Source of the DNA: Bacteroidales bacterium
GTDB lineage: Bacteria; Bacteroidota; Bacteroidia; Bacteroidales; F082
Direction: 5' to 3'
Assembly (NCBI GenBank): GCA_017561025.1
Contig: JAFZDU010000071.1
Location: 1 to 44,527, forward strand
DNA: 44,527 nucleotides
Position 1 is the first letter of the stretch; every line of letters starts with the position of its first letter. Position numbers and translations under genes: made by a program. The notes under the pieces were generated by a model. It saw only the letters and a list, made by a program, of their open reading frames with translations, ran no database searches and was not told where the DNA came from. Below are positions 1-8,163 of this stretch, one piece after another.

Positions 1-128
1 CAAAGACCGTCACCACTCTTCAGATAAGACTGCCTCTTAACAACGAAGTTATATCAAAAGTCATGATTATGAAACGCCATAAACCTATCGAAAAATTATT
101 CGATGAAAAATTTTGGGGTACGCAATGA
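1..128 (+). CDS. C-terminal tail of an unknown protein (5' end outside window)
   Basis: An open frame enters from the left edge (first full codon at base 3) and runs 41 codons to TGA at 126-128. The peptide ends in a charged tail with EKLFDEKFWGTQ and has no low-complexity look, so it may be the end of a real gene. No motif is recognisable and the frame is short, so it could be chance. It converges on the minus-strand gene ending at 229, with a long hairpin between them. Confidence 0.4.
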   Translation, partial: KTVTTLQIRLPLNNEVISKVMIMKRHKPIEKLFDEKFWGTQ

Positions 129-138
129 CGAAGTCAGG

Positions 139-229
139 AAAGAGGCCGTTTAACAAAAAAAAGTGAAGTGAGCCACAAAGTTTGGACAAAAAACTTTGTG
201 GCTCACTTCACTTGTTAGACAGCCTCTTT
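139..229 (-). terminator. Long inverted repeat, terminator of the 229-1950 gene
   Basis: Arms 161-183 and 191-213 pair perfectly over 23 bp around a 7-base loop (184-190). An outer arm, 139-156 with 212-229, pairs again with two wobble positions. Read on the minus strand the inner stem is followed by a run of T, as in a Rho-independent terminator, and it starts right at the stop codon of the upstream gene. The stem is much longer than an ordinary terminator. Confidence 0.75.
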
Positions 230-1950
230 TAAAATAGTACTATCGTATGATTATCTCCGTCGAAGTAGAATGCCATGACGTGGATTTTTCCGTTTATTTT
301 GCACAATCCGCTAATCTCTAACTGATAGGAATTGTAAACGCTTGGAATAAGCAATGTTTTCTTCAGTTTGCCTTTCTTGTTATATATTTTCTTGAAATAG
401 CATCCGTCTTCCAAAGATAATGTATAAAGGTTCTTTGAATCTATTTCCACATCCAAGACATAATTTTTGAAGTCGTCCTGGAACTGTAGAAAATATTCCT
501 CTGTTCCTATCAGGCTGCTGTCAATTTCGAAATCGCTTAACGAAACGTCAAATACTTTTGTTTTATAGAGAGGTTCTTTCAGATTCTCATAGTCATAAAC
601 CAAGACCTCTCCTGAGTTGCCGTCAGATACAGCAATAATATTTCCGAATGTCGATATCCTCGGATATACGTAAATCCAACCAACGTTTAAATCCATATTG
701 ATTTGTCCGAGCTGACCTATACTTCCGACAACAGCGTTTTCTTTCTCATCATATATTGAAAATAAAAGAGGATTGTCATACGATTTTTTCTCGAAACTCA
801 TGCTTGAAGGAACACGGTCTTTTAATGTTATAAAGAAATACTTTTCTAATTCAGATGAATAATGAAAATTCTCATGGGAAATGAATTGAGTAAGATCGTT
901 GTTAAATTCCAAAGGCATTAATTTTCTATCTTTATCATCATTCAAATTTTGAGAAATGATAGCTGCTTTGTTGTAATATGCAATTGAACGTTTTGATTCA
1001 TCCTCATAAAATAAATTAGGAAGTGAAACTGAAAACAATATGGTTTCTGTGTCTTTCATCGTGGAAGTAAGACACATGGCAATGATATAACCTCTTTTTA
1101 AATCTTCTATATAGTATTTTTCGTCAATATCATTGGATATATATGCAGTTTCCTCTGTTTCATTTGGTTTGTATTTTCCTGTAAAACTCATGTTTTCATA
1201 TTTCTCATCAAAAGAATAAAGATAAATTGCATTATCCAATTCGTCGGCAAATGATAAATATCCATTACTGATGTCCGGAAAATCAACATTTGAAATAAAT
1301 GTATCTTCATCTAATGGAATAATAATTTTTCTGAATATTTCAGCCTTTTTGAAAGATTCGTTTTCGCACTCAGATGTTGAATGGTTAAAATTTATTTTCT
1401 CACTCCAAACCTCACCGTAGAAAGGCATAGGCTCGGTGTGATTTACGAAAGCATTGATGAAATCTGGACTTATTTTATTCCAATCACCACCTGTGAGAAG
1501 ACGACCTGATTTTAGGTCAATTTTCATTAGAAGAGGAACACGAGGATCTTCAGTGCTGAATGCTAAAAAAGATTTATATGATTTATCGGTATCGTAAATA
1601 ACTTCATCAAAGAAGAACTTGTTTTCTACGTATTTTTTTGCTGCATCTTCATTTTGAAAAGAGGCTATCAGAACCATTGGATTATTAGGGTTTTTACAAT
1701 AAAGCATTTCTTGGACAATTGGCATTACACCATCCATGCGAGGAGCAAACATTAAAGGGCAAAGAAAAACATACAATGTGTCGTTTGGATTTGAAATTTC
1801 AGAGAAGTAATCTCTCAATAAATCTTCAGTTCCTTCTATTTGTGCTATTTTATGATATCCTTCATTAGCGGTTTTGTTCAAATCCATTTGGGCGGATAAT
1901 TTTAATGATAAGATCAAAATCAAAAACGTAATAATAATATTCTTGTTCAT
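229..1950 (-). CDS. Secreted protein of unknown function
   Basis: 573 aa. It starts with a clear signal peptide (MNKN, then a hydrophobic run to LSAQ), with a signal-peptidase-I-like site before MDLNK, so export to the periplasm or beyond is predicted. The rest is soluble and rich in aromatic and acidic residues. Repeated strand-like segments such as YLYSFDEKYENMSFTGKY and YDYENLKEPLYKTKVF suggest a beta-propeller-like fold of the kind seen in Bacteroidota 6-bladed propeller proteins, but this is only an impression of pattern. No catalytic motif is seen. It stands alone, facing away from the toxin-antitoxin genes upstream, and ends in a strong hairpin terminator. Function unknown. Confidence 0.85.
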   Translation of the reverse strand: MNKNIIITFLILILSLKLSAQMDLNKTANEGYHKIAQIEGTEDLLRDYFSEISNPNDTLYVFLCPLMFAPRMDGVMPIVQEMLYCKNPNNPMVLIASFQNEDAAKKYVENKFFFDEVIYDTDKSYKSFLAFSTEDPRVPLLMKIDLKSGRLLTGGDWNKISPDFINAFVNHTEPMPFYGEVWSEKINFNHSTSECENESFKKAEIFRKIIIPLDEDTFISNVDFPDISNGYLSFADELDNAIYLYSFDEKYENMSFTGKYKPNETEETAYISNDIDEKYYIEDLKRGYIIAMCLTSTMKDTETILFSVSLPNLFYEDESKRSIAYYNKAAIISQNLNDDKDRKLMPLEFNNDLTQFISHENFHYSSELEKYFFITLKDRVPSSMSFEKKSYDNPLLFSIYDEKENAVVGSIGQLGQINMDLNVGWIYVYPRISTFGNIIAVSDGNSGEVLVYDYENLKEPLYKTKVFDVSLSDFEIDSSLIGTEEYFLQFQDDFKNYVLDVEIDSKNLYTLSLEDGCYFKKIYNKKGKLKKTLLIPSVYNSYQLEISGLCKINGKIHVMAFYFDGDNHTIVLF

Positions 1951-2208
1951 AATAATAAAATTTACGATGGATTTTAGAATAAGTGAATTTTAAAATAAAT
2001 AACGGCCATAATCTAACTTTTGCCTCCTACTTTCGCTTCGGAGGCGTTCTCAAATGAATTTGTTTTGCGTTTTCATAGCTTTGTAATTTTTTGACAAAAA
2101 TAAGACAATGAAAATGCATTTGTCAATAGAGATACAAGTTTTTGTAAGATGTAAAATCTTATTCTATTGCAAATCAATCATGTTTAAAAAAGTAGATACA
2201 AGTTTTTT

Positions 2209-2598
2209 CTATAGCTTATACTGTAATTCTCTTATGGCAAGAAGTAGAGGCTCTAAATCATGCTTTATAATACTGAATATTTCTTCAGCATCAATGTCGA
2301 AATAATGATGTGCAATGATATCTCGAACACCCATTATTTCGCTCCATGGAATGGATTTGTTTTGGGATAATATTTGCTTGTTTGTTACTTTATCAAATCC
2401 CTTTATACTTTCTCCAATTGCGATTAATAGCATACAGGCGGCATCTAATTTTTCCATGCCGGATGAGGAAGTAAGAAAGTCGTTTACGTGATTTATGTCT
2501 TTGGTTCGTTCTTTTAATCTTTCAATTGCATTTTCAATTTGTTTCAGAATGTTGACTGCTAATTCATTCCGTGAGTATTTCGATTCCATCCCTTTCAA
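2209..2598 (-). CDS. hepT: HepT-type HEPN ribonuclease toxin
   Basis: 129 aa, mostly helical. It carries the HEPN active motif RX4HXY as R92, H97, Y99 (VRDIIAHHYF), the signature of HepT toxins (old DUF86). Known family role: a metal-independent RNase that is silenced when its partner nucleotidyltransferase adds AMP to the motif tyrosine. The gene overlaps the end of mntA by 35 bases, so the two are translationally coupled, antitoxin first. An ATG three codons further in (2589) is an equally good start. The motif is intact, so an active toxin is expected. Confidence 0.9.
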   Translation of the reverse strand: MKGMESKYSRNELAVNILKQIENAIERLKERTKDINHVNDFLTSSSGMEKLDAACMLLIAIGESIKGFDKVTNKQILSQNKSIPWSEIMGVRDIIAHHYFDIDAEEIFSIIKHDLEPLLLAIRELQYKL

Positions 2599-2863
2599 TC
2601 TCTCTCTTTAAAGTTTCATTCATGTTTTTGTGTTCTCTTACAATGTCAACATTACAAGCAAGAAGTTCTTCTAAGAAATGTTTCAGACGAATACGAAGTA
2701 ACATGTTGGGTTTCATGACAACACATACGTCAATATCGCTGCTGTTAGTTTGTTCTTCTCTTGCAACAGAACCAAACAATTTCATAGAAGTGACGCCAAA
2801 TTGTGATTTTATGACATCCGAAAATGACTTGATTGTCGATATATATTCACTTCTTGATTTCAT
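2564..2863 (-). CDS. mntA: MntA-type minimal nucleotidyltransferase antitoxin
   Basis: 99 aa. The nucleotidyltransferase signature GSX10DXD is complete: G31-S32, then D43 and D45 (SSDIDVCV), with a likely third carboxylate at D73 (NVDIV). In this family it AMPylates the partner HepT toxin and so neutralises it. The frame stays open upstream to 2914, but the 17 extra residues (MYWFPKTFLFLYC...) are unlike the family and overlap a promoter-like -7 element TATTTTTG at 2882-2889, so I start at ATG 2863. hepT follows with an overlap. Confidence 0.9.
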   Translation of the reverse strand: MKSRSEYISTIKSFSDVIKSQFGVTSMKLFGSVAREEQTNSSDIDVCVVMKPNMLLRIRLKHFLEELLACNVDIVREHKNMNETLKREIERDGIEILTE

Positions 2864-2881
2864 GTCTCTATTATAACAATA

Positions 2882-2889
2882 CAAAAATA
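2882..2889 (-). promoter_or_regulatory. Putative -7 element for mntA-hepT
   Basis: TATTTTTG on the minus strand fits TAnnTTTG and sits 18 bases before the chosen mntA ATG. No convincing -33 TTTG is visible at the right distance. Confidence 0.4.
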
Positions 2890-2912
2890 AAAAAGTTTTT
2901 GGAAACCAATAC

Positions 2913-2938
2913 AATTTTCAATTTTCAATTTTCAATTT
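2913..2938. repeat. Short tandem words (TTTTCAA-type)
   Basis: About three and a half copies of a 7-base AATTTTC unit lie in the gap between mntA and the TPR lipoprotein gene and touch the stop codon of the latter (2918). This is one of several word-like intergenic tandem repeats in the window. Confidence 0.75.
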
Positions 2939-4435
2939 CCCAACAATGTCTCCTTTTTCTTCGATATTTAATTTCTTTCTGATGGAGGTTCTTGCCTTGT
3001 TGACGGTGTTGACACTCTGTCCTAAAACTACCGCCGATTCCTGTGCGGTAAAAGGTGTGAAAGCAAGGATGCAAACTTTATATTCTGTGTCTGTGAGGTT
3101 TGGATATTTCGTCTTTATCTCTTTTGCGAGGCCGGGGTGTTCTTCGTTGAAGATGTTTAATATCGCATCGAAAGATGTTTCTGACATGCCTTCAATCTTT
3201 CCTTTTATCATCTTGTAGCGTGTTTCGGAATTGGATTTGTTGTTTTCCATCATGGTCATGCTATAGACCAACATATATTTCCAATAGAGATTTTTCTGTA
3301 AGGTCGCAACAATATCTTTCATCCTCAATTTGGTCTCATTGACCTCGTGAGTCAATGCGTCAATGTCGCCTTTGTTGTTGGAGATATGAAATTCCTGTTC
3401 CGAGACTTTCTGCTCATATTCTTGCAGCAGCTCATTAAGTCTGAGGTTATCTTCTTCATATCTCAACAATTCATTCTTTAGTTCCAATTCTATTTTCTTT
3501 TTCTTCAATCGTCTGTAAATATATGCTATAATCATAACGCTCATAATTAATAGAATGAAAGTCATGATGTTTATCAGACGCTGCTTTTTCAACAGTCTGC
3601 CATTATATTCATTTTCAATCTTCTCGTAATCATATTTCTTCTGAATTTCCAAGACATTCTGGTTCATACGCTCATGTAACATTTCCATATCCATCTCTGC
3701 AAACTCTTTATAATGATGATAAGCTTTCTCGTAATTTTCTTCTGATAAGGCTCTTTTTGATAAGAATGAATTGATGGCAATTTTTATGGTCTTGTCTTCA
3801 ATATTGTCATATTCTTTTTTTAACAAATCTTCGTAATATGAGCAAGAATCGTTTTCGTTCATATAATGGAACAGATATGCGAGATTGAGATGATAACGCG
3901 GAATTTCCTTTTCTTCCTTGTTGTAATTCAAAGAAAGTCTGATATATTTGAGGGCTTCTTCGTAATTGCCTGTTTCCTGATACAATGCTCCGATGTTTTG
4001 ATAAGCGACGGAAATCACGTTGGTGTCGCCGGATTGTTCCGCATAATAGACGGCGTCTTTGAAATATTGAATCGATTTGTCGGTGCTGTCGATAATGAAG
4101 TATGCTCTTCCAATTCCGGCATTGGTATAAGAAAGCATCATGGGATTGTCTTTTGTGGTTTCAGCCGACTGACGCAGCATCTCTATTGCCTCATCGAACG
4201 ACCATTGTTCCAAAAGCAACATTCCCATATATTGCTGAGCGAGACCGAGTAGGGCAGTGTCGCCTTCTGATTTCGCGGCATCGAGAGCCTGTTTGTATGT
4301 TGACATGGCGAGGTCGGTCTCGGCGTTTTTTTCATATTCACATGCCAAATCGAAAAGCTCTTTAGCTGAATGAATCTTATTGCAACTAAAAAACAATAAA
4401 TTTGATAATATTAATATGAGAAGAACTCTCTTCAT
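2918..4435 (-). CDS. TPR lipoprotein with transmembrane segment, coiled coil and C-terminal HTH (regulator)
   Basis: 505 aa from ATG 4435. This start is chosen because GGAGG lies 5 bases before it and gives MKRVLLILILSNLLFFSC, a lipoprotein signal with the cysteine at 18; the ATG at 4447 lacks this. Next come roughly five TPR-like helix pairs (residues about 25-270), one membrane segment (about 285-306, INIMTFILLIMSVMIIAYIY), a coiled coil (about 310-375) and a C-terminal LuxR-like helix-turn-helix region (about 430-490, with TAQESAVVLGQSVNTVNKAR). Inference: periplasmic sensor, one membrane crossing, cytoplasmic DNA-binding end. A paralogue of the same layout lies at 17864-19543. Ligand and targets are unknown. 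Confidence 0.85.
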   Translation of the reverse strand: MKRVLLILILSNLLFFSCNKIHSAKELFDLACEYEKNAETDLAMSTYKQALDAAKSEGDTALLGLAQQYMGMLLLEQWSFDEAIEMLRQSAETTKDNPMMLSYTNAGIGRAYFIIDSTDKSIQYFKDAVYYAEQSGDTNVISVAYQNIGALYQETGNYEEALKYIRLSLNYNKEEKEIPRYHLNLAYLFHYMNENDSCSYYEDLLKKEYDNIEDKTIKIAINSFLSKRALSEENYEKAYHHYKEFAEMDMEMLHERMNQNVLEIQKKYDYEKIENEYNGRLLKKQRLINIMTFILLIMSVMIIAYIYRRLKKKKIELELKNELLRYEEDNLRLNELLQEYEQKVSEQEFHISNNKGDIDALTHEVNETKLRMKDIVATLQKNLYWKYMLVYSMTMMENNKSNSETRYKMIKGKIEGMSETSFDAILNIFNEEHPGLAKEIKTKYPNLTDTEYKVCILAFTPFTAQESAVVLGQSVNTVNKARTSIRKKLNIEEKGDIVGKLKIEN

Positions 4436-4467
4436 TAAAACCTCCATGCATTCATTTATGATTTAAA

Positions 4468-4513
4468 AGACGCTTCAATGAGTTTTTGTTTTTAAGGTAA
4501 CATTGAAACGTCT
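4468..4513 (-). terminator. Hairpin terminator after the 4552-5235 gene
   Basis: Arms 4468-4480 (AGACGCTTCAATG) and 4501-4513 pair over 13 positions with one mismatch. Read on the minus strand the stem ends in CGTCTTTTAAAT. It belongs to the recurrent GACG/CGTC hairpin family of this window. Confidence 0.7.
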
Positions 4514-4530
4514 CTACTAACATACCCTAA

Positions 4531-4552
4531 CTCCTCATTCCTCATTCCTAAT
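4531..4552. repeat. Short tandem words (CTCATTC-type)
   Basis: Three imperfect copies of a 7-base word (CTCATTC) run up to the stop codon of the minus-strand gene at 4552. The reverse complement resembles the GGAATGAGGAATTAGG words found inside the gene at 19657-21333. Confidence 0.65.
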
Positions 4553-5235
4553 TAAATCTCAATCCATTCCCAGTCGGCTTCAAGAATGTTTCTTCGTGAG
4601 CTGCATTTGTCGTCTTTGCAGATGAGACTTATGTTTTTCTTGTAGAATGTTATTCTGTATGTTCCTTCAACGCCCTTGCATTCGTTTCCGTCGCTGCTGA
4701 AGACGATGAGGTTGTTCTCTATTCTGTAGTCTCCAGTGATAGGTTTTGATGCGTCAACGCCGAAGAAGTCGATGCGGTAACCGTAGTCGTCGATTGTGAG
4801 GGAAGCGCCTTGTTCGCTGCTGAGCCAGCATCCGCTAATTTTGTTTTCTTCCTTGAATGTCTTTTTGATGTCGATGGCTTCGTCGGTCTTTGGAGTTTCT
4901 TTCACCTCTTCGGATTTGTCGCTGCTAGCTTTTGGTGCAGCTTCTTCTTTTTTGCTTGCAGAAACATCTTCTGATTTTGTTGTTTTGACCGGCTCTTTCT
5001 CTTCAGGAACTTTTGTGTTTTCATGTTTTACAACTTCAACGTTTTCTTTTATTTTGGCTGTGCTGCCTTTGAAATTGCTTATTATCATGAATATGGCCGT
5101 TGTCATGACGGCGAGAAATAATATAATCAGCATTATTTTAGGGAAAATGCCTATGTTGTTTTTCTTGTTATTTTTCTTGGGTTTAGAGCCTTTTTTAGCT
5201 TGTGGAGTTTTCTTTCCTTTCTTAGTTGTTGCCAT
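4552..5235 (-). CDS. Small membrane-anchored protein, basic N-terminus, unknown
   Basis: 227 aa from ATG 5235. The layout is a very lysine-rich cytoplasmic tail (1-27), one membrane segment (about 28-53, IGIFPKIMLIILFLAVMTTA), a Lys/Glu/Ser linker (about 60-125) and a compact C-terminal domain (about 130-227) with strand-like repeats and three cysteines (NECKG, LICKDDKCSS). The frame is open to 5355, but the extra residues would overlap the guaA start on the other strand and would place a second membrane segment before the lysine tail, so the shorter start is preferred. It is divergent from guaA across 83 bases; a weak -7-like TAAACTTG lies at 5253-5260. No family recognised. Confidence 0.75.
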   Translation of the reverse strand: MATTKKGKKTPQAKKGSKPKKNNKKNNIGIFPKIMLIILFLAVMTTAIFMIISNFKGSTAKIKENVEVVKHENTKVPEEKEPVKTTKSEDVSASKKEEAAPKASSDKSEEVKETPKTDEAIDIKKTFKEENKISGCWLSSEQGASLTIDDYGYRIDFFGVDASKPITGDYRIENNLIVFSSDGNECKGVEGTYRITFYKKNISLICKDDKCSSRRNILEADWEWIEI

Positions 5236-5292
5236 ATAAAAAATTTTGATTGCAAGTTTAACAAAAAAAATAAAATGAAAGGATAAATTAAT

Positions 5293-5300
5293 TAACTTTG
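5293..5300 (+). promoter_or_regulatory. Putative -7 element of the guaA promoter
   Basis: TAACTTTG fits TAnnTTTG and lies 18 bases before the guaA ATG. No clear -33 TTTG is seen at 19-21 bases upstream. Confidence 0.5.
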
Positions 5301-5318
5301 CAACCAAAATAATCAAGC

Positions 5319-6893
5319 ATGCAAGAATCAATATTAATTTTAGATTTTGGCTCACAGGTAACTCAGCTTATCGGACGTCGTCTTCGTGAGATGAATGTCT
5401 ATTGTGAGATCCATCCTTATAATAAAATACCAGAGTTGACACCTGACATTAAAGGTGTTATCTTGAGTGGTAGTCCATTCTCTGTACGCGATGCTAAAGC
5501 TCCATTCGTTGATTTGTCTAACATAAAGGGTAAGTTGCCTCTCTTGGGCATTTGCTACGGTTCACAATTCATGGCATATCATTTCGGTGGTGATGTCAAT
5601 GGTTCAATCGCAAGAGAATACGGACGCGCATCTCTCACAGTCGTTGATGAATCATGTCCTTTGTTCGAAGGCGTAAGCAAGGTCAATCAAGTATGGATGT
5701 CACATGGTGACACTATCGCTGCATTGCCAACAAACGCTCGCGTCATAGCAAGTACAGAAGACGTAGTCAACGCTGCATATAGAATCGAAGGTGAAGAGAC
5801 ATACGCAGTACAGTTCCACCCAGAAGTATCACACTCAGTGGAAGGCACTAAGATGATAGAAAACTTCGCTAAACGTATCTGCGGTTGCAAAGGCGACTGG
5901 ACTCCAAGTTCATTCGTTGACAATATCGTTGAAGAACTCAAACAACAACTCGGCGACGACAAAGTTATCTTAGGTCTCTCAGGCGGTGTCGACAGCACAG
6001 TGGCTGCTGTATTGTTGAACAAGGCAATCGGTTCTAACTTACACTGTATCTTCGTCGACAACGGTCTCCTCAGAAAGAACGAGTTTGAAGATGTTCTCGA
6101 ATCATACAAAGACTTAGGTCTTAACGTTATCGGCGTTAACGCTGGCGAACTCTTCTTGAGCAAACTTAAAGATGTCACAGATCCAGAATTGAAACGTAAG
6201 GCTATCGGCGCAACATTCATCGAAGTTTTCGAAGCAGAAGCTAAGAAAATCAAAGGCGCTGAATGGCTCGCACAAGGTACTATCTACCCTGACGTTATCG
6301 AAAGCGCTGGCATCGAAGGTGCAACATGCAAAATCAAATCACACCACAACGTTGGCGGTCTCCCTGAAAAGATGAATCTCAAGATCGTTGAACCATTACG
6401 CGCTTTGTTCAAAGACGAAGTACGCCGTGTTGGTCGCGCTTTAGGCATCAAGAAAGAACTCATCGGCCGTCATCCTTTCCCAGGACCAAGTTTGGCAATC
6501 CGCCTCTTAGGTGCTGTTACAGAAGATAAATTACGTATCCTCCGCGATGCTGACGAAGTATTCATCTCATCATTGAGAAACTGGAAATGCGAATTGCCAC
6601 ACGCTTCATTCCCAAATGAAATGGCTGACAACTTGTACGATAGCATCTGGCAAGCTGGCGCAATCCTCCTTCCATGCAAGAGCGTAGGCGTTATGGGCGA
6701 CGAACGTAGCTATGAATATACAATAGCATTGCGCGCTGTTATCTCAGTCGACGGCATGTCGGCAGACTGGGTACATCTTCCATACGAATTCTTGGCAAAA
6801 GTATCAAACGATATCATCAATAAAGTCAGAGGTGTCAACAGAGTATGCTACGACATCAGCTCTAAGCCACCAGCGACAATTGAATGGGAATAA
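5319..6893 (+). CDS. guaA: GMP synthase (glutamine-hydrolysing)
   Basis: 524 aa, the full bifunctional length. The N-terminal class I glutamine amidotransferase has its triad visible: C79 in GICYGSQ, and H167 and E169 in FHPEVSH. The ATP-pyrophosphatase P-loop is SGGVDS at 221-226. The C-terminal dimerisation domain ends with the family's usual close, [11 protein letters not shown]. It converts XMP, ATP and glutamine to GMP in the cytoplasm, the last step of guanine nucleotide synthesis. It is monocistronic as far as visible: own -7 element upstream, hairpin downstream at 6922-6957. No riboswitch-like structure is seen in the 83-base leader region. Confidence 0.98.
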   Translation: MQESILILDFGSQVTQLIGRRLREMNVYCEIHPYNKIPELTPDIKGVILSGSPFSVRDAKAPFVDLSNIKGKLPLLGICYGSQFMAYHFGGDVNGSIAREYGRASLTVVDESCPLFEGVSKVNQVWMSHGDTIAALPTNARVIASTEDVVNAAYRIEGEETYAVQFHPEVSHSVEGTKMIENFAKRICGCKGDWTPSSFVDNIVEELKQQLGDDKVILGLSGGVDSTVAAVLLNKAIGSNLHCIFVDNGLLRKNEFEDVLESYKDLGLNVIGVNAGELFLSKLKDVTDPELKRKAIGATFIEVFEAEAKKIKGAEWLAQGTIYPDVIESAGIEGATCKIKSHHNVGGLPEKMNLKIVEPLRALFKDEVRRVGRALGIKKELIGRHPFPGPSLAIRLLGAVTEDKLRILRDADEVFISSLRNWKCELPHASFPNEMADNLYDSIWQAGAILLPCKSVGVMGDERSYEYTIALRAVISVDGMSADWVHLPYEFLAKVSNDIINKVRGVNRVCYDISSKPPATIEWE

Positions 6894-6921
6894 TCAATGC
6901 ATAATGCATAATACATAATTT

Positions 6922-6957
6922 GAGACGTGTCAGCGTGATTATATGTTGATGCGTCTT
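6922..6957 (+). terminator. Hairpin terminator after guaA
   Basis: GAGACGTGTCAGC (6922-6934) pairs with 6945-6957 (GTTGATGCGTCTT) with three G-T wobbles and one outer mismatch, followed by GAATTTTG. It is weaker than the others and belongs to the GACG/CGTC set. Confidence 0.5.
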
Positions 6958-7048
6958 GAATTTTGATAATTGAGATAATAAGACAAATTAATAATAACCA
7001 TCAACTGGTCTGTCGACCGTTGACAAAAAATCATTAGAGAAAAAAATT

Positions 7049-7993
7049 ATGAAGACAATGAATTGGAAGAAAGAAGCTCTTGCGTACTTCTATCTTATCT
7101 TTGGTAGTTTGGTGTTCGCTGTTGGCGACATCTTATTCGTTAACCCTTACATCTTGGCTCCAGGTGGAACTTACGGTCTCTCAAACGTGTTGAACACCGT
7201 ATGGCCTTGGAAAGTGTCTCTTTATGCTATCTGCATGGATATTCCATTGTTGATTATCGGTACTTGGATCCTCGGTCCTAAATTCGGTCTCAAGACTATC
7301 ATCTCAACATTCTTGATTTTCGGTTTCACTTATCTTATCGAAACATTCATAGGTTACAACCCAATCATCCATAATGGTTTGTTTGAAAATGTTGCTAACC
7401 CAAGCCCAGAATGGTTGCTCGTCCCTCATAGCGAAACTACATACTTCATCCCAGATTACTTCCTCAATACATTGGTTTCTGGTGGTATCTATGGTTTGGC
7501 TATCGGTCTCATCTTCAAGTCAGGCGCAACATCAGGCGGTAGTGACATCATCTCAATGATCCTCCATAAATATACCAAGATATCTCTCGGTACATTGGTC
7601 ATGATCGTTGACTCAATCATCACTCTCACAACATTAATCGCTGAACCACAATTACGTCTCCCAGTTTATTCAATCTTGGTTATCTTCATAGAAGGTAAGA
7701 TCATCGACCTCGTAGTTGACGGATTCAATGACAACAAAACAGCATTCATCGTTACAGACAAAGCTGAAGAAGTCCGTCATTTCATTGTTAAGGACCTTAA
7801 CCGTGGCGGTACATGTTTGTTCGGAAAAGGTTTGTACAAAGGTGTTGACCGTATGATGATTTATGTAACATTGACACGTCCAGAACTCGTTAAGTTGCAA
7901 ACAGCATTGAAAGACATTGATCCAGATGCATTCTTTAATGTTGTTTCAAGTGCAGAAATCATGGGTAAGGGCTTTAAGTCATTTACAGAATAA
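7049..7993 (+). CDS. YitT family membrane protein (DUF161 + DUF2179)
   Basis: 314 aa. The N-terminal two thirds hold five or six membrane segments with the YitT pattern (GDILFVNPYILAPGG, then VSGGIYGLAIGLIFKSGATSGGSD with its glycine-rich turn). The last 90 residues are the soluble DUF2179 domain (TAFIVTDKAEEVRHFIVKDL...GVDRMMIYVTLTRPEL). The family is widespread in Bacteroidota and Firmicutes; the transported substrate is not established. It follows guaA after 155 bases that contain only the guaA hairpin and ATAATGCATAATACAT words, and has its own terminator. I see no clear promoter. An ATG at 7058 is an alternative start. Confidence 0.93.
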   Translation: MKTMNWKKEALAYFYLIFGSLVFAVGDILFVNPYILAPGGTYGLSNVLNTVWPWKVSLYAICMDIPLLIIGTWILGPKFGLKTIISTFLIFGFTYLIETFIGYNPIIHNGLFENVANPSPEWLLVPHSETTYFIPDYFLNTLVSGGIYGLAIGLIFKSGATSGGSDIISMILHKYTKISLGTLVMIVDSIITLTTLIAEPQLRLPVYSILVIFIEGKIIDLVVDGFNDNKTAFIVTDKAEEVRHFIVKDLNRGGTCLFGKGLYKGVDRMMIYVTLTRPELVKLQTALKDIDPDAFFNVVSSAEIMGKGFKSFTE

Positions 7994-8017
7994 AAACATT
8001 AACATATAAAGGCATAG

Positions 8018-8041
8018 AGACGTCACTTCATAGTGGCGTCT
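8018..8041 (+). terminator. Hairpin terminator after the YitT gene
   Basis: AGACGTCACT (8018-8027) pairs with AGTGGCGTCT (8032-8041), with one wobble and a 4-base loop, followed by TTATTTTTTG. A typical Rho-independent terminator of the GACG/CGTC family. Confidence 0.85.
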
Positions 8042-8080
8042 TTATTTTTTGTATGGAAATCATCGCTTTGAAATTTTCTT

Positions 8081-8088
8081 TATATTTG
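8081..8088 (+). promoter_or_regulatory. Putative -7 element for the LysM/MORN operon
   Basis: TATATTTG matches TAnnTTTG, 75 bases before the ATG at 8164. The TTTG at 8067-8070 is too close to serve as -33. Confidence 0.5.
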
Positions 8089-8163
8089 CAACAATGAGTT
8101 TGGTTTCGCTAGCATAAAGAATCACGACTTATTGTTTTCTGATTTATAATAAATTACATATAT

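Noticed and set aside
2022-2045. Six-base GCCTCC/GGAGGC hairpin between the secreted protein and HepT genes
   Set aside because: No T-run on either side and a 12-base loop; not a convincing terminator.
5236-5355. Upstream extension of the 4552-5235 gene
   Set aside because: It would overlap the guaA start and the divergent promoter region and put a membrane segment before the lysine-rich start; ATG 5235 fits better.
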